A stretch of DNA of 64,000 bases from JAEUMG01 sp963805405 (lineage in GTDB: Bacteria; Pseudomonadota; Alphaproteobacteria; Rhizobiales; Aestuariivirgaceae). Within the stretch, counting starts at the first letter, position 1; every line of letters begins with the position of its first letter. Below are positions 36,054 through 45,279 of the stretch, piece by piece. A program made the translations under genes and the position numbers. The stretch spans positions 102,193 to 166,192 of the forward strand of contig CAWDUC010000007.1 in NCBI GenBank assembly GCA_963805405.1. The letters are read 5' to 3'. Under the pieces are notes generated by a model. The model did no database searches. It had not been told where the DNA came from and worked only from the letters and a program-made list of their open reading frames with translations.

Positions 36054-38568
36054 TTAAGCCCTCAGCTTCGTATTGTCGGGATCGTACGGGCTCTCGTTGA
36101 TGATCGTCGCGACATAGATCTTGTCGAGGATCTTGATCTCGACTTCCGAACCGGGAAGCGCGAATTCAGGCTTGAGCATTGCGAGCGCCAGTGACTTGTT
36201 GACCCGCCAGCCGAAGCCGCCATTGGTCGCGCGGCCGATGAGCTTGCCGCGCGAATAGATGGGTTCAGAGCCGCGCGCATCGACATCCTTCACGCCGTGG
36301 AGTTCGAGCGTCACGAAATTCCAGGCCAATCCCTGCTCGCGACTTTTGACGAGCGCGTCACGGCCGATGAAATCGCCCTTGTTGGGATGGACGAAGCGGT
36401 CGAGGCCCGACTCGTAAGCCGAATATTCGATCGACAATTCGCGCGGGATCAGCCGGTAGCTCTTCTCGATCGAGAGCGCCGACATCGCCTTGATGCCATA
36501 AGGCCTGATGCCGAATTCCTTGCCTGCATCCATCAGGAGGTCGAACAATGCATTCTGCTGCTCGATCGGATGATGGAACTCCCAGCCGAGCTCACCGACG
36601 AAATTGACGCGCAAGGCGTGGCAGCTCGTGTGCCCCACCGAGATCGATTGGCCGGAGAGCCACGGGAAGGCTTCGTTGGAAAGATCGGCATCGGTGAGTT
36701 TCTGCAGGAGCTTGCGGCTGTTGGGACCGGCCAGCACCAGCACGCCGAGCCGCGTGGTGATCGGATTGAGATGCACCGAACCGTCGGTCGGTGCGAGTTT
36801 GCGTGAGCGTGTCGTGGTCATGCCGCTCAAAGGCGCCGGCCGACACCAGATAGAAGCGCCCGGCGCCCATTCATAGACGGTGAACTCGGCACGCACGCCA
36901 CCGCGCGGGGTCAAGCAGATGGCACAGCGCGATGCGGCCCTGCTTCTTGGGGATGCGATTGGCAAGAATGGAATCGAGCCATTCGCGCGCCTTGGGCCCC
37001 GACACTTCCATCTTGGCGAATGGCGACATGTCTTGAAGCGCCACGCTGTCGCGCACCGCAAGACATTCCTCGCCGACAAAGGGGAAGTAATTGGAGCGGC
37101 GGAACGACCATTTCTCGACAATGCGGCCATCGTCAGTAGGCGGAGCATGATTGTGCCGGAGCAAGGTATCCGGCATGTCGAGGTCCTTCTCCGAAAGCGA
37201 ATAGCCCTTGGGCGCAAACCAGCCCGGCCGCTCCCAGCCATAGACGCTGCCGAACACCGCGCCCAAGGCTTTCATGCGATCGTAATTGGGAACGGTCTTC
37301 AGAGGCCGCGCCGCGGCGCGTTCTTCGTCCGGATAATGCATGGTGAAGACGTTTGAATAGGCCTCTTCGTTCTTCACCTTGAGATAGCCGCGCGAGGCAT
37401 AAGGACCGAAGCGGCGCGGATCGACGCCCATCATGTCGATCGTGGGCTCGCCCTCGACGATCCATTCCGCCAATTGCCAGCCTGCGCCACCCGCCGCCGT
37501 CACGCCGAAGGAATGGCCTTCATTGAGCCAGACATTCTTCGAGATCCCAGGCGGGACCGACGATCGGCGATGCCATCCGGCGCATAGGCGATGGCGCCGT
37601 TATAAACCTTCTTGATGCCGACTTCGCCGAAGGCCGGCACGCGCGCGATCGCGGTTTCGATATGCGGCGCCAGCCGATCGAGATCTTCCTGGAAGAGTTC
37701 ATACTCGGCTTCCGGTGTCGGCCCATCGATATAACAACAGGGCGCACCCTTCTCGTAAGGACCGAGCAGCAAGCCGCCATTTTCCTCGCGCATGTACCAG
37801 GAGGAATCGGCTTCGCGCAGCACGCCCATTTCGGGCAGGCCCTTCCTCTGACGTTCCTGGATCAAGGGATGCGGCTCGGTCACGATATACTGGTGCTCGA
37901 CCGGGATGACGGGAATGTCGATACCGAGCATCTTGCCGGTCTGGCGCACGAAATTGCCGGTCGCCGAGACAATGTGTTCGCAGGTGATGTCGCCCTTGTC
38001 GGTCTTGACCAGCCATTCGCCCGAAGGCTTCTTCTCGATGCCGATGACCGCGGTATTGCGATAGATCTCGGCACCGCGATTGCGCGCACCCTTGGCCAGT
38101 GCCTGCGTGAGATCGGCGGGCTGGATATAGCCGTCATCGGGATGCTGGATGGCACCGATGATGCCGTCAGTCTCGCAAAGCGGCCAGATTTCCTTGAGCT
38201 GCTGCAGGGGTGAGCTTATTGACCTTGACGCCGATCGTCTCGGCGACGCCCGCATAATACATGAACTCGTCCCAGCGATCCTTGGTGCGGGCGAGACGGA
38301 TGTTGGAACAGACCTTGAAGCCGACATTCTGGCCGGTCTCGGCTTCGAGGCTCTTGTAGAGCGCGACCGAATATTTGTGGATCTGGCCGACCGAATAGGA
38401 CAGGTTGAAGAGCGGCAGGAGGCCGGCTGCATGCCAGGTCGAGCCCGACGTCAGTTCATGGCGTTCGACCAGGACGACATCGCTCCAGCCTTTCTTGGCA
38501 AGGTGATAGAGCGTCGAGACACCCACCACGCCACCGCCGATCACCACCACGCGCGCACTCGTCTTCAT
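36054..38568 (-). CDS. Dimethylglycine/sarcosine dehydrogenase-like flavoprotein (several frameshifts)
   Basis: A two-domain enzyme of about 830 residues that oxidatively demethylates N-methylated glycines, passing the one-carbon unit to tetrahydrofolate. The N-terminal FAD domain has RVVVIGGGVVGVSTLYHLA and SGSTWHAAGLL, where His46 is the covalent FAD attachment position of DMGDH-type enzymes. The C-terminal half is a GcvT-like folate-binding domain (LVLAGPNSRKLLQKLTDADLS, LRVNFVGELGWEFHHP, RDALVKSREQG). Frames change near 38205, 37510, 36890, 36830 and 36800. All parts align with one family. Five breaks in one gene is the highest density here, so true inactivation is not excluded. Confidence 0.82.
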
Positions 38569-38691
38569 CGGCCGTTTCCTTATGCCTGGAGCCCTGGAGC
38601 TTGAATTGAGGGCACATTAGTGAGCCCCATTCAACCGACGTGAGGCGAAACGACCACAGCGCGGCGGATTGCGACAGGGCTGGCGGGCAAA

Positions 38692-39534
38692 TCAGTGCGA
38701 GAACAGCACTGGCACCCGCATGTTCTTGAGCGCTTGCCGCGTCGCACCGCCGAGGATGAATTCCCGAAACCTTGCATGGCCGTATGCTCCCATGACGAGG
38801 AGGTCGGCTCCGCTATCGAACACCTTGGTCATGAGCGCGACACCGGCTTCCTGGCCATTGCCGCTGATCGGTTCGGCGGTCGCCTTGATGCCGTGGCGCG
38901 CCAATACCTCGGCCAGCTCGCTTCCGGCAATCGTGCTTGGGCCCTCGTCGTCGCGCTGCGCGTCGACCCATACCACGCGAACATCCTTGGCCAGACGAAG
39001 CAATGGCAGGGCGTCGAAGATGGCGCGCGTCGCCTCCCGCCGTCCGTTCCAGGCGACGATCGCGGTCCCGAACTGCTCAACGGGTTTCGCTTTCAATGGA
39101 AGTACCAGGACGGGGCGTCCGACTTCCATGACCACGCGATCGACGAAATCAAGCTCCACACCTTGATTGCCGACTGTATCAACCTGGCTCAACAGGACCA
39201 GGTCGCTGACGCGGCCATGTTCAACGACAGCATCGCAAATGAGCGGACTCGACGATTCGACAACCGCGATGTCGCCTCGCACATCGTGCCGTCGCAGGAC
39301 ATCGAGGAAGCCCGATTTTACGCCGTCGCGCCGCTTGGCGAAGTGTTCGCGATGCGCCTCGAAGATTACCGGCATCGCTTCGAAGCCTGTGGCCGGATAG
39401 AGTTGCACGGCCGGGATGACATAGAGCCCGGCAATATGCGCATCCATGATGCGCGCGAGAAATGCGGCCTGTGCGAGGAGCGCATCATTGCGCTCCACCT
39501 CGTTGAGGCCGACGAGGATGGTCTTGAAAGCCAT
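38692..39534 (-). CDS. Universal stress protein, tandem UspA domains
   Basis: A 280-residue protein made of two UspA-like domains. The second has the ATP-binding pattern MGAYGHARFREFILGGATR; the first (FKTILVGLNEVERNDALLAQAAFLA) is divergent. ATG 39534 is preceded by GGGAGTTGAAC. An FNR-type box lies about 65 bases upstream, so it is probably induced at low oxygen, as with usp genes of other alphaproteobacteria. It follows fnrL on the same strand. Confidence 0.88.
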   Translation of the reverse strand: MAFKTILVGLNEVERNDALLAQAAFLARIMDAHIAGLYVIPAVQLYPATGFEAMPVIFEAHREHFAKRRDGVKSGFLDVLRRHDVRGDIAVVESSSPLICDAVVEHGRVSDLVLLSQVDTVGNQGVELDFVDRVVMEVGRPVLVLPLKAKPVEQFGTAIVAWNGRREATRAIFDALPLLRLAKDVRVVWVDAQRDDEGPSTIAGSELAEVLARHGIKATAEPISGNGQEAGVALMTKVFDSGADLLVMGAYGHARFREFILGGATRQALKNMRVPVLFSH

Positions 39535-39591
39535 GTTCAACTCCCGAAAGCTGCGCTTGGCGATAACTGCCACGTCGCCAGGTCGAACGCT

Positions 39592-39605
39592 TTGGCCTAG
39601 ATCAA
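39592..39605 (-). promoter_or_regulatory. FNR/FixK-type box upstream of usp
   Basis: Read on the minus strand the site is TTGAT-CTAG-GCCAA, one mismatch from TTGAT-N4-ATCAA. It overlaps the stop codon of fnrL. A weak -10 (AGTTAT at about 39568-39563) would put transcription start near 39556, about 42 bases from the box centre, the class II FNR spacing. Confidence 0.6.
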
Positions 39606-40358
39606 TGCGGGTACGGCTCGTCGTGCCCGGCGACGCGGCTCAAGCCATCAAGATCGGGCACCTCGATGAGCCGATTATTGACAAGGCGGATCACGCCCGA
39701 CGTCTTGAGACGCGTTAGTTGCCGGCTCACCGTCTCGATGGTCAGACCCAGATAATCGGCGATATCGGCCCGGCTCAATGGCAGTTCGAAACTGGCGGTC
39801 GCGTGATCGGCGCAATGCGTCGCCAGGCTGCGGCGCGCCAACAGATAGAGGAAGTCCGCGACTTTTTCCTCGGCGGTCTTGCGCCCGAGCAGTAGCATCC
39901 ATTCGCGCGCCGCATCGAGTTCATCGAGCGCGCGCTCGAATAGACGATGCTCGAGTTCGGGATATTCGCCAGCAAGGCGCTCGAAGGCATCCTTCGGGAA
40001 GACGCAGATTTCGAGATCGCTTGCCGCTTCCGCGAAATAGGGATTGCTGCGGCGAAAGGCCCGGCCAAGAAAATCCGGCGGAAACAAGAGGCCAACAATC
40101 TGCTGGCGGCCGTCTGACGGTGGTCTTGGTCAGCTTGATCGTACCGGAGATAATATTGGCAAAGAACGAGGCTGGTTCCTGATCGGACATGATGATCTGG
40201 CCGGTCGGAACCTTGCGGCGATGGGCGATGGTGCTGAGCTTGGCGATCTGATCGTCATCCATGGCGCCGCAGACGGCGCGATGCCGCACCGTGCATTGCC
40301 GGCAGCGCTGCAAGGCGTCGGGCAGCACGCCGGTGTGATTTGAAAGCGCTGTTACCAT
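39602..40358 (-). CDS. fnrL: FNR/FixK-type regulator with N-terminal Cys cluster (frameshifted)
   Basis: A CRP/FNR-family regulator of about 251 residues. Cys19, Cys22 and Cys30 (RCRQCTVRHRAVC) and a later Cys in ASDLEICVFPKD are placed to hold an oxygen-labile [4Fe-4S] cluster. The C-terminal HTH LSRADIADYLGLTIETVSRQLTRLK has the E--SR recognition residues that read TTGAT half-sites. The frame breaks near 40115, between IKLTKTT and the LLFPPDFLGRAFRRS stretch. Divergent from hemN, with an FNR box in between, and upstream of usp with a second box. Confidence 0.88.
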
Positions 40359-40560
40359 GGCCAGTCCGGCGCAAATTTGCGCTTTACGAGGGTTGCCGCA
40401 AGCTACTCCTTGCGGGTCCAATTGTCACGCCTCCAGGTAAGCCAGTGCGGAGCTCGCAGGTGAACGACTGGCGGCATCCGCCCGCAAGCTCCGCGCCCCG
40501 GAGGGCAATGCACCGTCCCGGGTTGCGCATTCTCCTTGCGCGATCTTGGGCCTCCGAACA

Positions 40561-40604
40561 TTGATCTAGGTCAAGGAGCCGCCCGGCTTTTGCTTCGATA
40601 TGAT
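40561..40604 (+). promoter_or_regulatory. FNR box and -10 element of hemN
   Basis: TTGAT-CTAG-GTCAA at 40561-40574 differs by one base from the FNR consensus. TATGAT at 40599-40604 is a good -10. Start of transcription would be at about 40609-40611, which is the hemN ATG at 40610, so the mRNA would lack a leader. The box centre is 42-43 bases upstream, the class II activation position. Confidence 0.65.
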
Positions 40605-40609
40605 CTCCA

Positions 40610-42007
40610 ATGATCCATCAAAGCACTATCCACGCCGGCGCGCGGCCTTGCCGCGTCAAGCCGGATTGCGCTTGGCACGATGCGGCGGGGCCGGACCGAT
40701 TGCTGGCGAAATATGCGGGGTCCGTCCCGCGCTATACGAGCTATCCGACCGCGGTACAGTTCAAGCCCGATATTGACGCCAAGACTTACGCCGAATGGCT
40801 TGGCACGATTGCATCCGAAGCGACGCTTTCGCTCTACCTGCATATCCCCTTCTGCACGGAACTCTGCTGGTATTGTGGGTGCCACACGGCGGTGGCGCGC
40901 AACCAGGCACCCGTCGATGATTATGTCGAGACGTTGCTTGCCGAGATTGACCTTGTGGCCAATGCGATCGGCGGCAGGCGGCGCGTATCGGCGCTGCACT
41001 TCGGCGGCGGCTCGCCCAACATCCTGCAGCCGCACCATCTCGAACAACTCGTCGCGCGGTTACATGAGCGCTTCGATTTTACCGGCGATGCGGAATTCGC
41101 CGCCGAACTCGACCCGCGCGGAACGACAGGCGCCTGGATACAAAAGGCCGCAAAGCTCGGCCTCAACCGCGCAAGCCTTGGCGTCCAGACCTTCGAGGCC
41201 ACAGTTCAATCGCTGATCAACCGGAGGCAGAGCCCCGGCATGGTGCGCCGCCTTGTCGAGACCTTGCGCGAGGCCGGAATCGACGGCATCAATTTCGATC
41301 TCATGTACGGATTGCCGCGGCAGACCACGAAATCGGTTCTCGAGGCGGTCGATGAAGCGCTGGACATGGCGCCCGATCGCATTGCGCTATTCGGCTATGC
41401 ACATGTGCCCTGGATGATGGCGCGCCAGCGGTTGATCAACGACGCGGACCTCCCCAATTCTCACCAGCGATTGCACCAGCAGCTAGCGGCTTCGGCAAGT
41501 CTCAAGGCGGCCGACTACCTGCCGATCGGACTCGATCACTTTGCAAAACCGGAAGACGAATTGGCGATCGCCGCACGCACCGGAAAGTTGCATCGCAACT
41601 TCCAGGGCTACACGACCGATGCCGCGCGGTGTCTGATCGGCTTCGGCGCCTCGTCGATCGGCAAGTTTCCGCAAGGCTTTGTGCAGAACCGCCCGGACGT
41701 GCCGCAATGGCGTGCCGCTATCCGCTCAGGGCAACTCGCAACGGCTCGCGGCATAGCGCTTTCGGACGACGACCGGCGGCGCGCGATGATCATCGAGCAC
41801 CTGATGTGTTATCTCGAAGCGGATATCGGCGAGACAGATGTTGACGACCGACTTGCCGCAATGGAGGCCGACGGCATCCTTGTGCGCAAAGGTGGAAAAA
41901 TCGCGGTCAGCGAGCCGGGCCGGCCATTCTTGCGCAGCGTTTGTGCGATTTTCGACCGTTACTTGCAACCGCTCCCGGGGGAGAGACGCCACGCCCCGGC
42001 GGTCTAG
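40610..42007 (+). CDS. hemN: Oxygen-independent coproporphyrinogen III oxidase
   Basis: A 465-residue radical SAM enzyme that makes protoporphyrinogen IX without oxygen. The cluster ligands are Cys82, Cys86 and Cys89 in FCTELCWYCGCH. VPRYTSYPTAVQF, ALHFGGGSPNIL, DPRGTT and INFDLMYGLPRQT are conserved HemN blocks. ATG 40610 gives a 32-residue extension before the conserved core; a later start is possible but has no ribosome site. Regulation by FnrL is inferred from the box upstream. Confidence 0.94.
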   Translation: MIHQSTIHAGARPCRVKPDCAWHDAAGPDRLLAKYAGSVPRYTSYPTAVQFKPDIDAKTYAEWLGTIASEATLSLYLHIPFCTELCWYCGCHTAVARNQAPVDDYVETLLAEIDLVANAIGGRRRVSALHFGGGSPNILQPHHLEQLVARLHERFDFTGDAEFAAELDPRGTTGAWIQKAAKLGLNRASLGVQTFEATVQSLINRRQSPGMVRRLVETLREAGIDGINFDLMYGLPRQTTKSVLEAVDEALDMAPDRIALFGYAHVPWMMARQRLINDADLPNSHQRLHQQLAASASLKAADYLPIGLDHFAKPEDELAIAARTGKLHRNFQGYTTDAARCLIGFGASSIGKFPQGFVQNRPDVPQWRAAIRSGQLATARGIALSDDDRRRAMIIEHLMCYLEADIGETDVDDRLAAMEADGILVRKGGKIAVSEPGRPFLRSVCAIFDRYLQPLPGERRHAPAV

Positions 42008-42302
42008 CTCTATCGCCACATTCTGGCCTTCAGTCTGAAAAAACGTTTGTACACTGACTAATTATTAGCGGCCGACGAGCTCGCTTCTAATTTTGCAAGC
42101 GCAACAATGATTTAGGACTATTGCGTATTTTTAGGAACAAACCGCTTGACAAACTGCGCAGCTGTTAGTACGAATCTGGTCACGCTCCCACAAATCCCCC
42201 GAGACTGAATATCGCCAGCGGCAATTGCGGCGCGCCGGTGTTTCGCGGCGTTGCCGGAGCTTCGCCACATCGCTAGTTTCAAGCGCAACAGGAGGCGCCA
42301 TT
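42008..42302. other. AT-rich intergenic region upstream of the moc-type operon
   Basis: This 295-base region is distinctly AT-rich (for example 42040-42135). No gene is seen. It contains one clear promoter (see 42146-42174) and about 130 bases of leader with short repeats of GCAAT/GCGGC but no convincing operator. Confidence 0.4.
42146..42174 (+). promoter_or_regulatory. Sigma70-type promoter of the mocD-like gene
   Basis: TTGACA at 42146-42151 and TACGAA at 42169-42174 are separated by 17 bases. The start codon at 42303 is about 120 bases downstream, leaving a long leader, with AGGAGG just before the ATG. Confidence 0.5.
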
Positions 42303-43397
42303 ATGAACGTCGCCGCTATCATGCCGCGCGATTACAGCCTGGTCGGCCGCGATACCAAGCGCGCCGAGGAATTGGGGCTTGCCTCGGCCGAATGGTACAA
42401 GGCGCCGATCGCCCGCAAGCGCCTGAAGGAACTCATGCAGCGCAGCGATGACGCAGCGATCCGCGACACGATCCTGTGGTTCGCGTCCTTCCTGGCGACC
42501 GGCGGCCTTGCGGTCTATTTCTGGCCGGGCTGGTGGTCGCTACCCTTCTTCCTCGCCTATGGCGCGCTCTACGGCTCGTCGAGCGATTCGCGCTGGCATG
42601 AATGCGGCCATGGGACCGCCTTCAAGACGCGCTGGATGAACGACGTCGTCTATCAGATCGCCTGTTTCATGATCATGCGCGAGCCGACGGTTTGGCGCTG
42701 GAGCCATGCGCGCCACCACACCGATACGATCATTGTCGGGCGCGATCCCGAGATCTCGATCATGCGCCCGACCGTCATCCTCAAGGTGGTGCTCGGTTTC
42801 TTTGGCGTGCCGCAAGTCTGGGCAGCGACCAAAAGCATACTGCGCCATGCCATGGGCCGCATGACGCCCGAGGAAGCGACCTTCATCCCGGAGATGGAGC
42901 GGCCGAAGCTCTACCTCACGGCGCGAATTTGGCTCGCCATCCATCTTGGCGTGATAGCGCTGGCGATTGCGACCGGCTCGATCCTGCCGCTTCTGTTCGT
43001 CGGACCCTTGCCGACCATGTATGGCGCCTGGCTGCATGTGATGACAGGGCTGACCCAGCACGCGGGCCTCGCCGAGGACGTGCTCGATCATCGGCTCAAT
43101 TCGCGCACCGTTTACATGAACCCGGTATTGCGCTTTCTCTACTGGAACATGAATTACCATATCGAGCATCACATGTTTCCGATGGTGCCCTATCATGCGT
43201 TGCCGCAACTCCATGAGGAGTTGAAGCCGTGGATGCCGAAGCCTTATGCGAGCTGCCTTGACGCCTATCGCGAAATCATACCGGCGGTCCTGCGCCAGGC
43301 GCGCGAGCCCGGATGGTATATCGAGCGCAAACTGCCGGACGGGCTTGAACCCGTGGATATGGTGACGCCGGCCGCGCTTGCCGGTGCGATGCGGTGA
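42303..43397 (+). CDS. mocD: MocD-like membrane hydroxylase/desaturase
   Basis: A 364-residue di-iron membrane oxygenase of the fatty acid desaturase superfamily. The three His boxes are HECGH (99-103), HARHH (135-139) and HIEHH near 286. Several membrane helices are evident. With a Rieske ferredoxin and a ferredoxin reductase downstream it forms the electron chain MocDEF, which in Sinorhizobium is tied to demethylation of the rhizopine 3-O-methyl-scyllo-inosamine. Relatives act on other substrates, so the substrate here is open. AGGAGG precedes the ATG. Confidence 0.8.
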   Translation: MNVAAIMPRDYSLVGRDTKRAEELGLASAEWYKAPIARKRLKELMQRSDDAAIRDTILWFASFLATGGLAVYFWPGWWSLPFFLAYGALYGSSSDSRWHECGHGTAFKTRWMNDVVYQIACFMIMREPTVWRWSHARHHTDTIIVGRDPEISIMRPTVILKVVLGFFGVPQVWAATKSILRHAMGRMTPEEATFIPEMERPKLYLTARIWLAIHLGVIALAIATGSILPLLFVGPLPTMYGAWLHVMTGLTQHAGLAEDVLDHRLNSRTVYMNPVLRFLYWNMNYHIEHHMFPMVPYHALPQLHEELKPWMPKPYASCLDAYREIIPAVLRQAREPGWYIERKLPDGLEPVDMVTPAALAGAMR

Positions 43398-43414
43398 TAG
43401 TTATGCGCAATTGT

Positions 43415-43553
43415 CTTCTCCCGCCTGCGGGAGAAGAAGGGGCCCCATGGAACGACGTGACATGGGGGAGATGAGGGGTGGAAGCGACGCGTCCCCCTCA
43501 CCTTTCCCATTGCTGCGCAATGGGCCCCTTTCCTCTCCCGTAAACGGGAGAGG
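43415..43553. repeat. 139-bp palindromic intergenic repeat, copy 1
   Basis: The element contains four hairpins in order: CTTCTCCCGCctGCGGGAGAAG, CCCATG...CATGGG, CCCATTGctgcGCAATGGG and CCTCTCCCGtaaaCGGGAGAGG. A second copy of exactly the same length is at 45126-45264 in the same orientation, about 90% identical by eye. It lies between mocD and mocE. It resembles the intergenic mosaic elements of rhizobia; no coding potential. Confidence 0.85.
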
Positions 43554-43578
43554 AATTTAGCAAGCAGAGGAGTAGAGA

Positions 43579-43893
43579 ATGCCGCCATGGATCGAAGCCT
43601 GTGACCGCGACGATGTCGAGCCCGAAGACGTGATCCGCTTCGATCATGGCGGGCGGACTTTCGCGATCTATCGCTCGCCGGACGATCGCTATTACGCGAC
43701 AGATGGCTTGTGTACGCATGAGCAGGTCCATCTCGCCGACGGCCTGGTGATGGACGACATCATCGAATGCCCAAAGCATAATGGCCGCTTCGACTACACG
43801 ACCGGCGCCGCCAAGGGCGCACCTGTCTGCATCAATCTCAAGACCTATCCGGTGAAGCTCGAAGCCGGCAAGGTCATGATCGATCTCGCCTGA
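43579..43893 (+). CDS. mocE: MocE-family Rieske ferredoxin
   Basis: A 104-residue soluble Rieske-type [2Fe-2S] protein. The ligands are Cys45-x-His47 (CTH) and Cys64-x2-His67 (CPKH). It is the electron carrier between the reductase and the MocD-like oxygenase. It starts 181 bases after mocD because of the inserted repeat, and mocF follows after one base. Confidence 0.88.
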   Translation: MPPWIEACDRDDVEPEDVIRFDHGGRTFAIYRSPDDRYYATDGLCTHEQVHLADGLVMDDIIECPKHNGRFDYTTGAAKGAPVCINLKTYPVKLEAGKVMIDLA

Positions 43894-43894
43894 C

Positions 43895-45112
43895 ATGAGC
43901 GAGCCTGGAATGGTCATCATCGGGGCCGGCAAGGCCGGCGCCCGCGCCCCGATCAGCCTGCGCGAACATGGCTGGAAAGGATCGATCACGCTCATCGGCG
44001 AGGAGGCGCATGCGCCCTATGACCGCCCGCCACTGTCGAAAGCGGCAATGACGGCGGCGGAGGAGCCTGCTCCGGTTTTCCTGCTCGACGACGAAATGCT
44101 TCAGGCGCTCGAGGTGACGTTCATCGCCAATGCCATGGCGACCGACATCGATCGCACCAGGAAGGAGGTCGTGCTCGCCGATGGCAGGCGCATCCCCTAT
44201 GCGAAACTGCTGATCGCCACCGGCGCGCGGGCAAGGCGCCTGACATTGCCGGGGGCGGAGCGCGCCCTGATGCTCAGGGACTTTCACGAATCGGTCGCTC
44301 TGCGTGCCGCCTGCACGCCAGGCCGCAATGTCGCGATCATTGGCGGCGGCTTCATTGGGCTTGAACTGGCCGCGAGCGCCAGCCAGCGCGGCTGCAATGT
44401 CACCGTCATCGAGGCGCAGCCGCGCATCCTGATGCGCGGCGTGACGGAGGCGATCGCCGGGCGCATCGCCGAGCGCCATGGCACAGGAGGAGTAGCATTG
44501 CTGACCGGCACCGGCGTCGCGCGGATCGAGGATGATGCCGTGATCCTTTCCGATGGGCGGCGCATCGCGGCCGATATCGTGATTGCCGGCATTGGCGCGG
44601 CCCCGGCGGTGGCATTGGCGGAGAAATCCGGTCTCGCGCTCGACAACGGCATTGAATGCGACGCCGAGATGCGGACCAGCGACCCCGATATTTATGCGGC
44701 GGGCGATTGCTGTTCCTTTCCGCATGGGCTCTATGGCGGGCGGCGGCTGCGCTTCGAGGCCTGGCGCTCCGCACAAGACCAGGCCGCGGTCGCAGCCGAG
44801 AACATGCTCGGCGGACATCGCCAGTTTCTTGCCGTGCCGTGGTTCTGGTCGGATCAGTATGAACTCAATCTGCAGATTGCCGGATTGCCCTCGGACGGGG
44901 TTTCCTGGTGCATTCGCCGATTGAAGGACGACGCCTTCATCGAGTTTCACCTCGATGATGCCGGTTGCCTGGTCGGCGCCAGCGGCATCGGCCGCGGCAA
45001 TGCGATTGCCCGCGACATCAAACTTGCCGAGATGCTGATCGCCAAAGGTGCCAGTCCCGATCCGGCAGTGCTGGCCAATCCGGATGTCGCGCTGCGAGGG
45101 CTGTTGAAGTAA
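43895..45112 (+). CDS. mocF: MocF-like ferredoxin reductase (FAD/NAD)
   Basis: A 405-residue pyridine nucleotide-disulphide oxidoreductase of the rubredoxin/ferredoxin reductase type. The FAD motif is VIIGAGKAGARAP (7-19), the NAD(H) motif VAIIGGGFIGLELAASA, and the second FAD contact TSDPDIYAAGDCC. RFEAWRSAQDQAAVAAENMLG is typical of the class. It reduces the MocE-type Rieske ferredoxin. Confidence 0.88.
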   Translation: MSEPGMVIIGAGKAGARAPISLREHGWKGSITLIGEEAHAPYDRPPLSKAAMTAAEEPAPVFLLDDEMLQALEVTFIANAMATDIDRTRKEVVLADGRRIPYAKLLIATGARARRLTLPGAERALMLRDFHESVALRAACTPGRNVAIIGGGFIGLELAASASQRGCNVTVIEAQPRILMRGVTEAIAGRIAERHGTGGVALLTGTGVARIEDDAVILSDGRRIAADIVIAGIGAAPAVALAEKSGLALDNGIECDAEMRTSDPDIYAAGDCCSFPHGLYGGRRLRFEAWRSAQDQAAVAAENMLGGHRQFLAVPWFWSDQYELNLQIAGLPSDGVSWCIRRLKDDAFIEFHLDDAGCLVGASGIGRGNAIARDIKLAEMLIAKGASPDPAVLANPDVALRGLLK

Positions 45113-45125
45113 TGCTCGGCTTCGT

Positions 45126-45264
45126 CTTCTCCCGCCTGCGGGAGAAGACGGGGACCCATGGAACGAAGTGACATGGGGGAGATGAGGGGAGGAAAGCGAC
45201 GCATCCCCTCACCTTTCCCATTGCTTCGCAATGGGCCCCTTTCCTCTCCCGCAAGCGGGAGAGG
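45126..45264. repeat. 139-bp palindromic intergenic repeat, copy 2
   Basis: Second copy of the element at 43415-43553, with the same four hairpins and exactly the same length. Differences are scattered (for example the loop of the last hairpin is GCAAGC instead of GTAAAC). It separates mocF from the convergent DUF924 gene and ends 16 bases before that gene's stop. Confidence 0.85.
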
Positions 45265-45279
45265 AAGATAGAAATCGCG

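Noticed and set aside
43415..45264. The 139-bp repeats as insertion sequences or a CRISPR array
   Set aside because: They encode nothing, lack terminal repeats with target duplications, and two copies 1.6 kb apart with genes between are not a CRISPR array.
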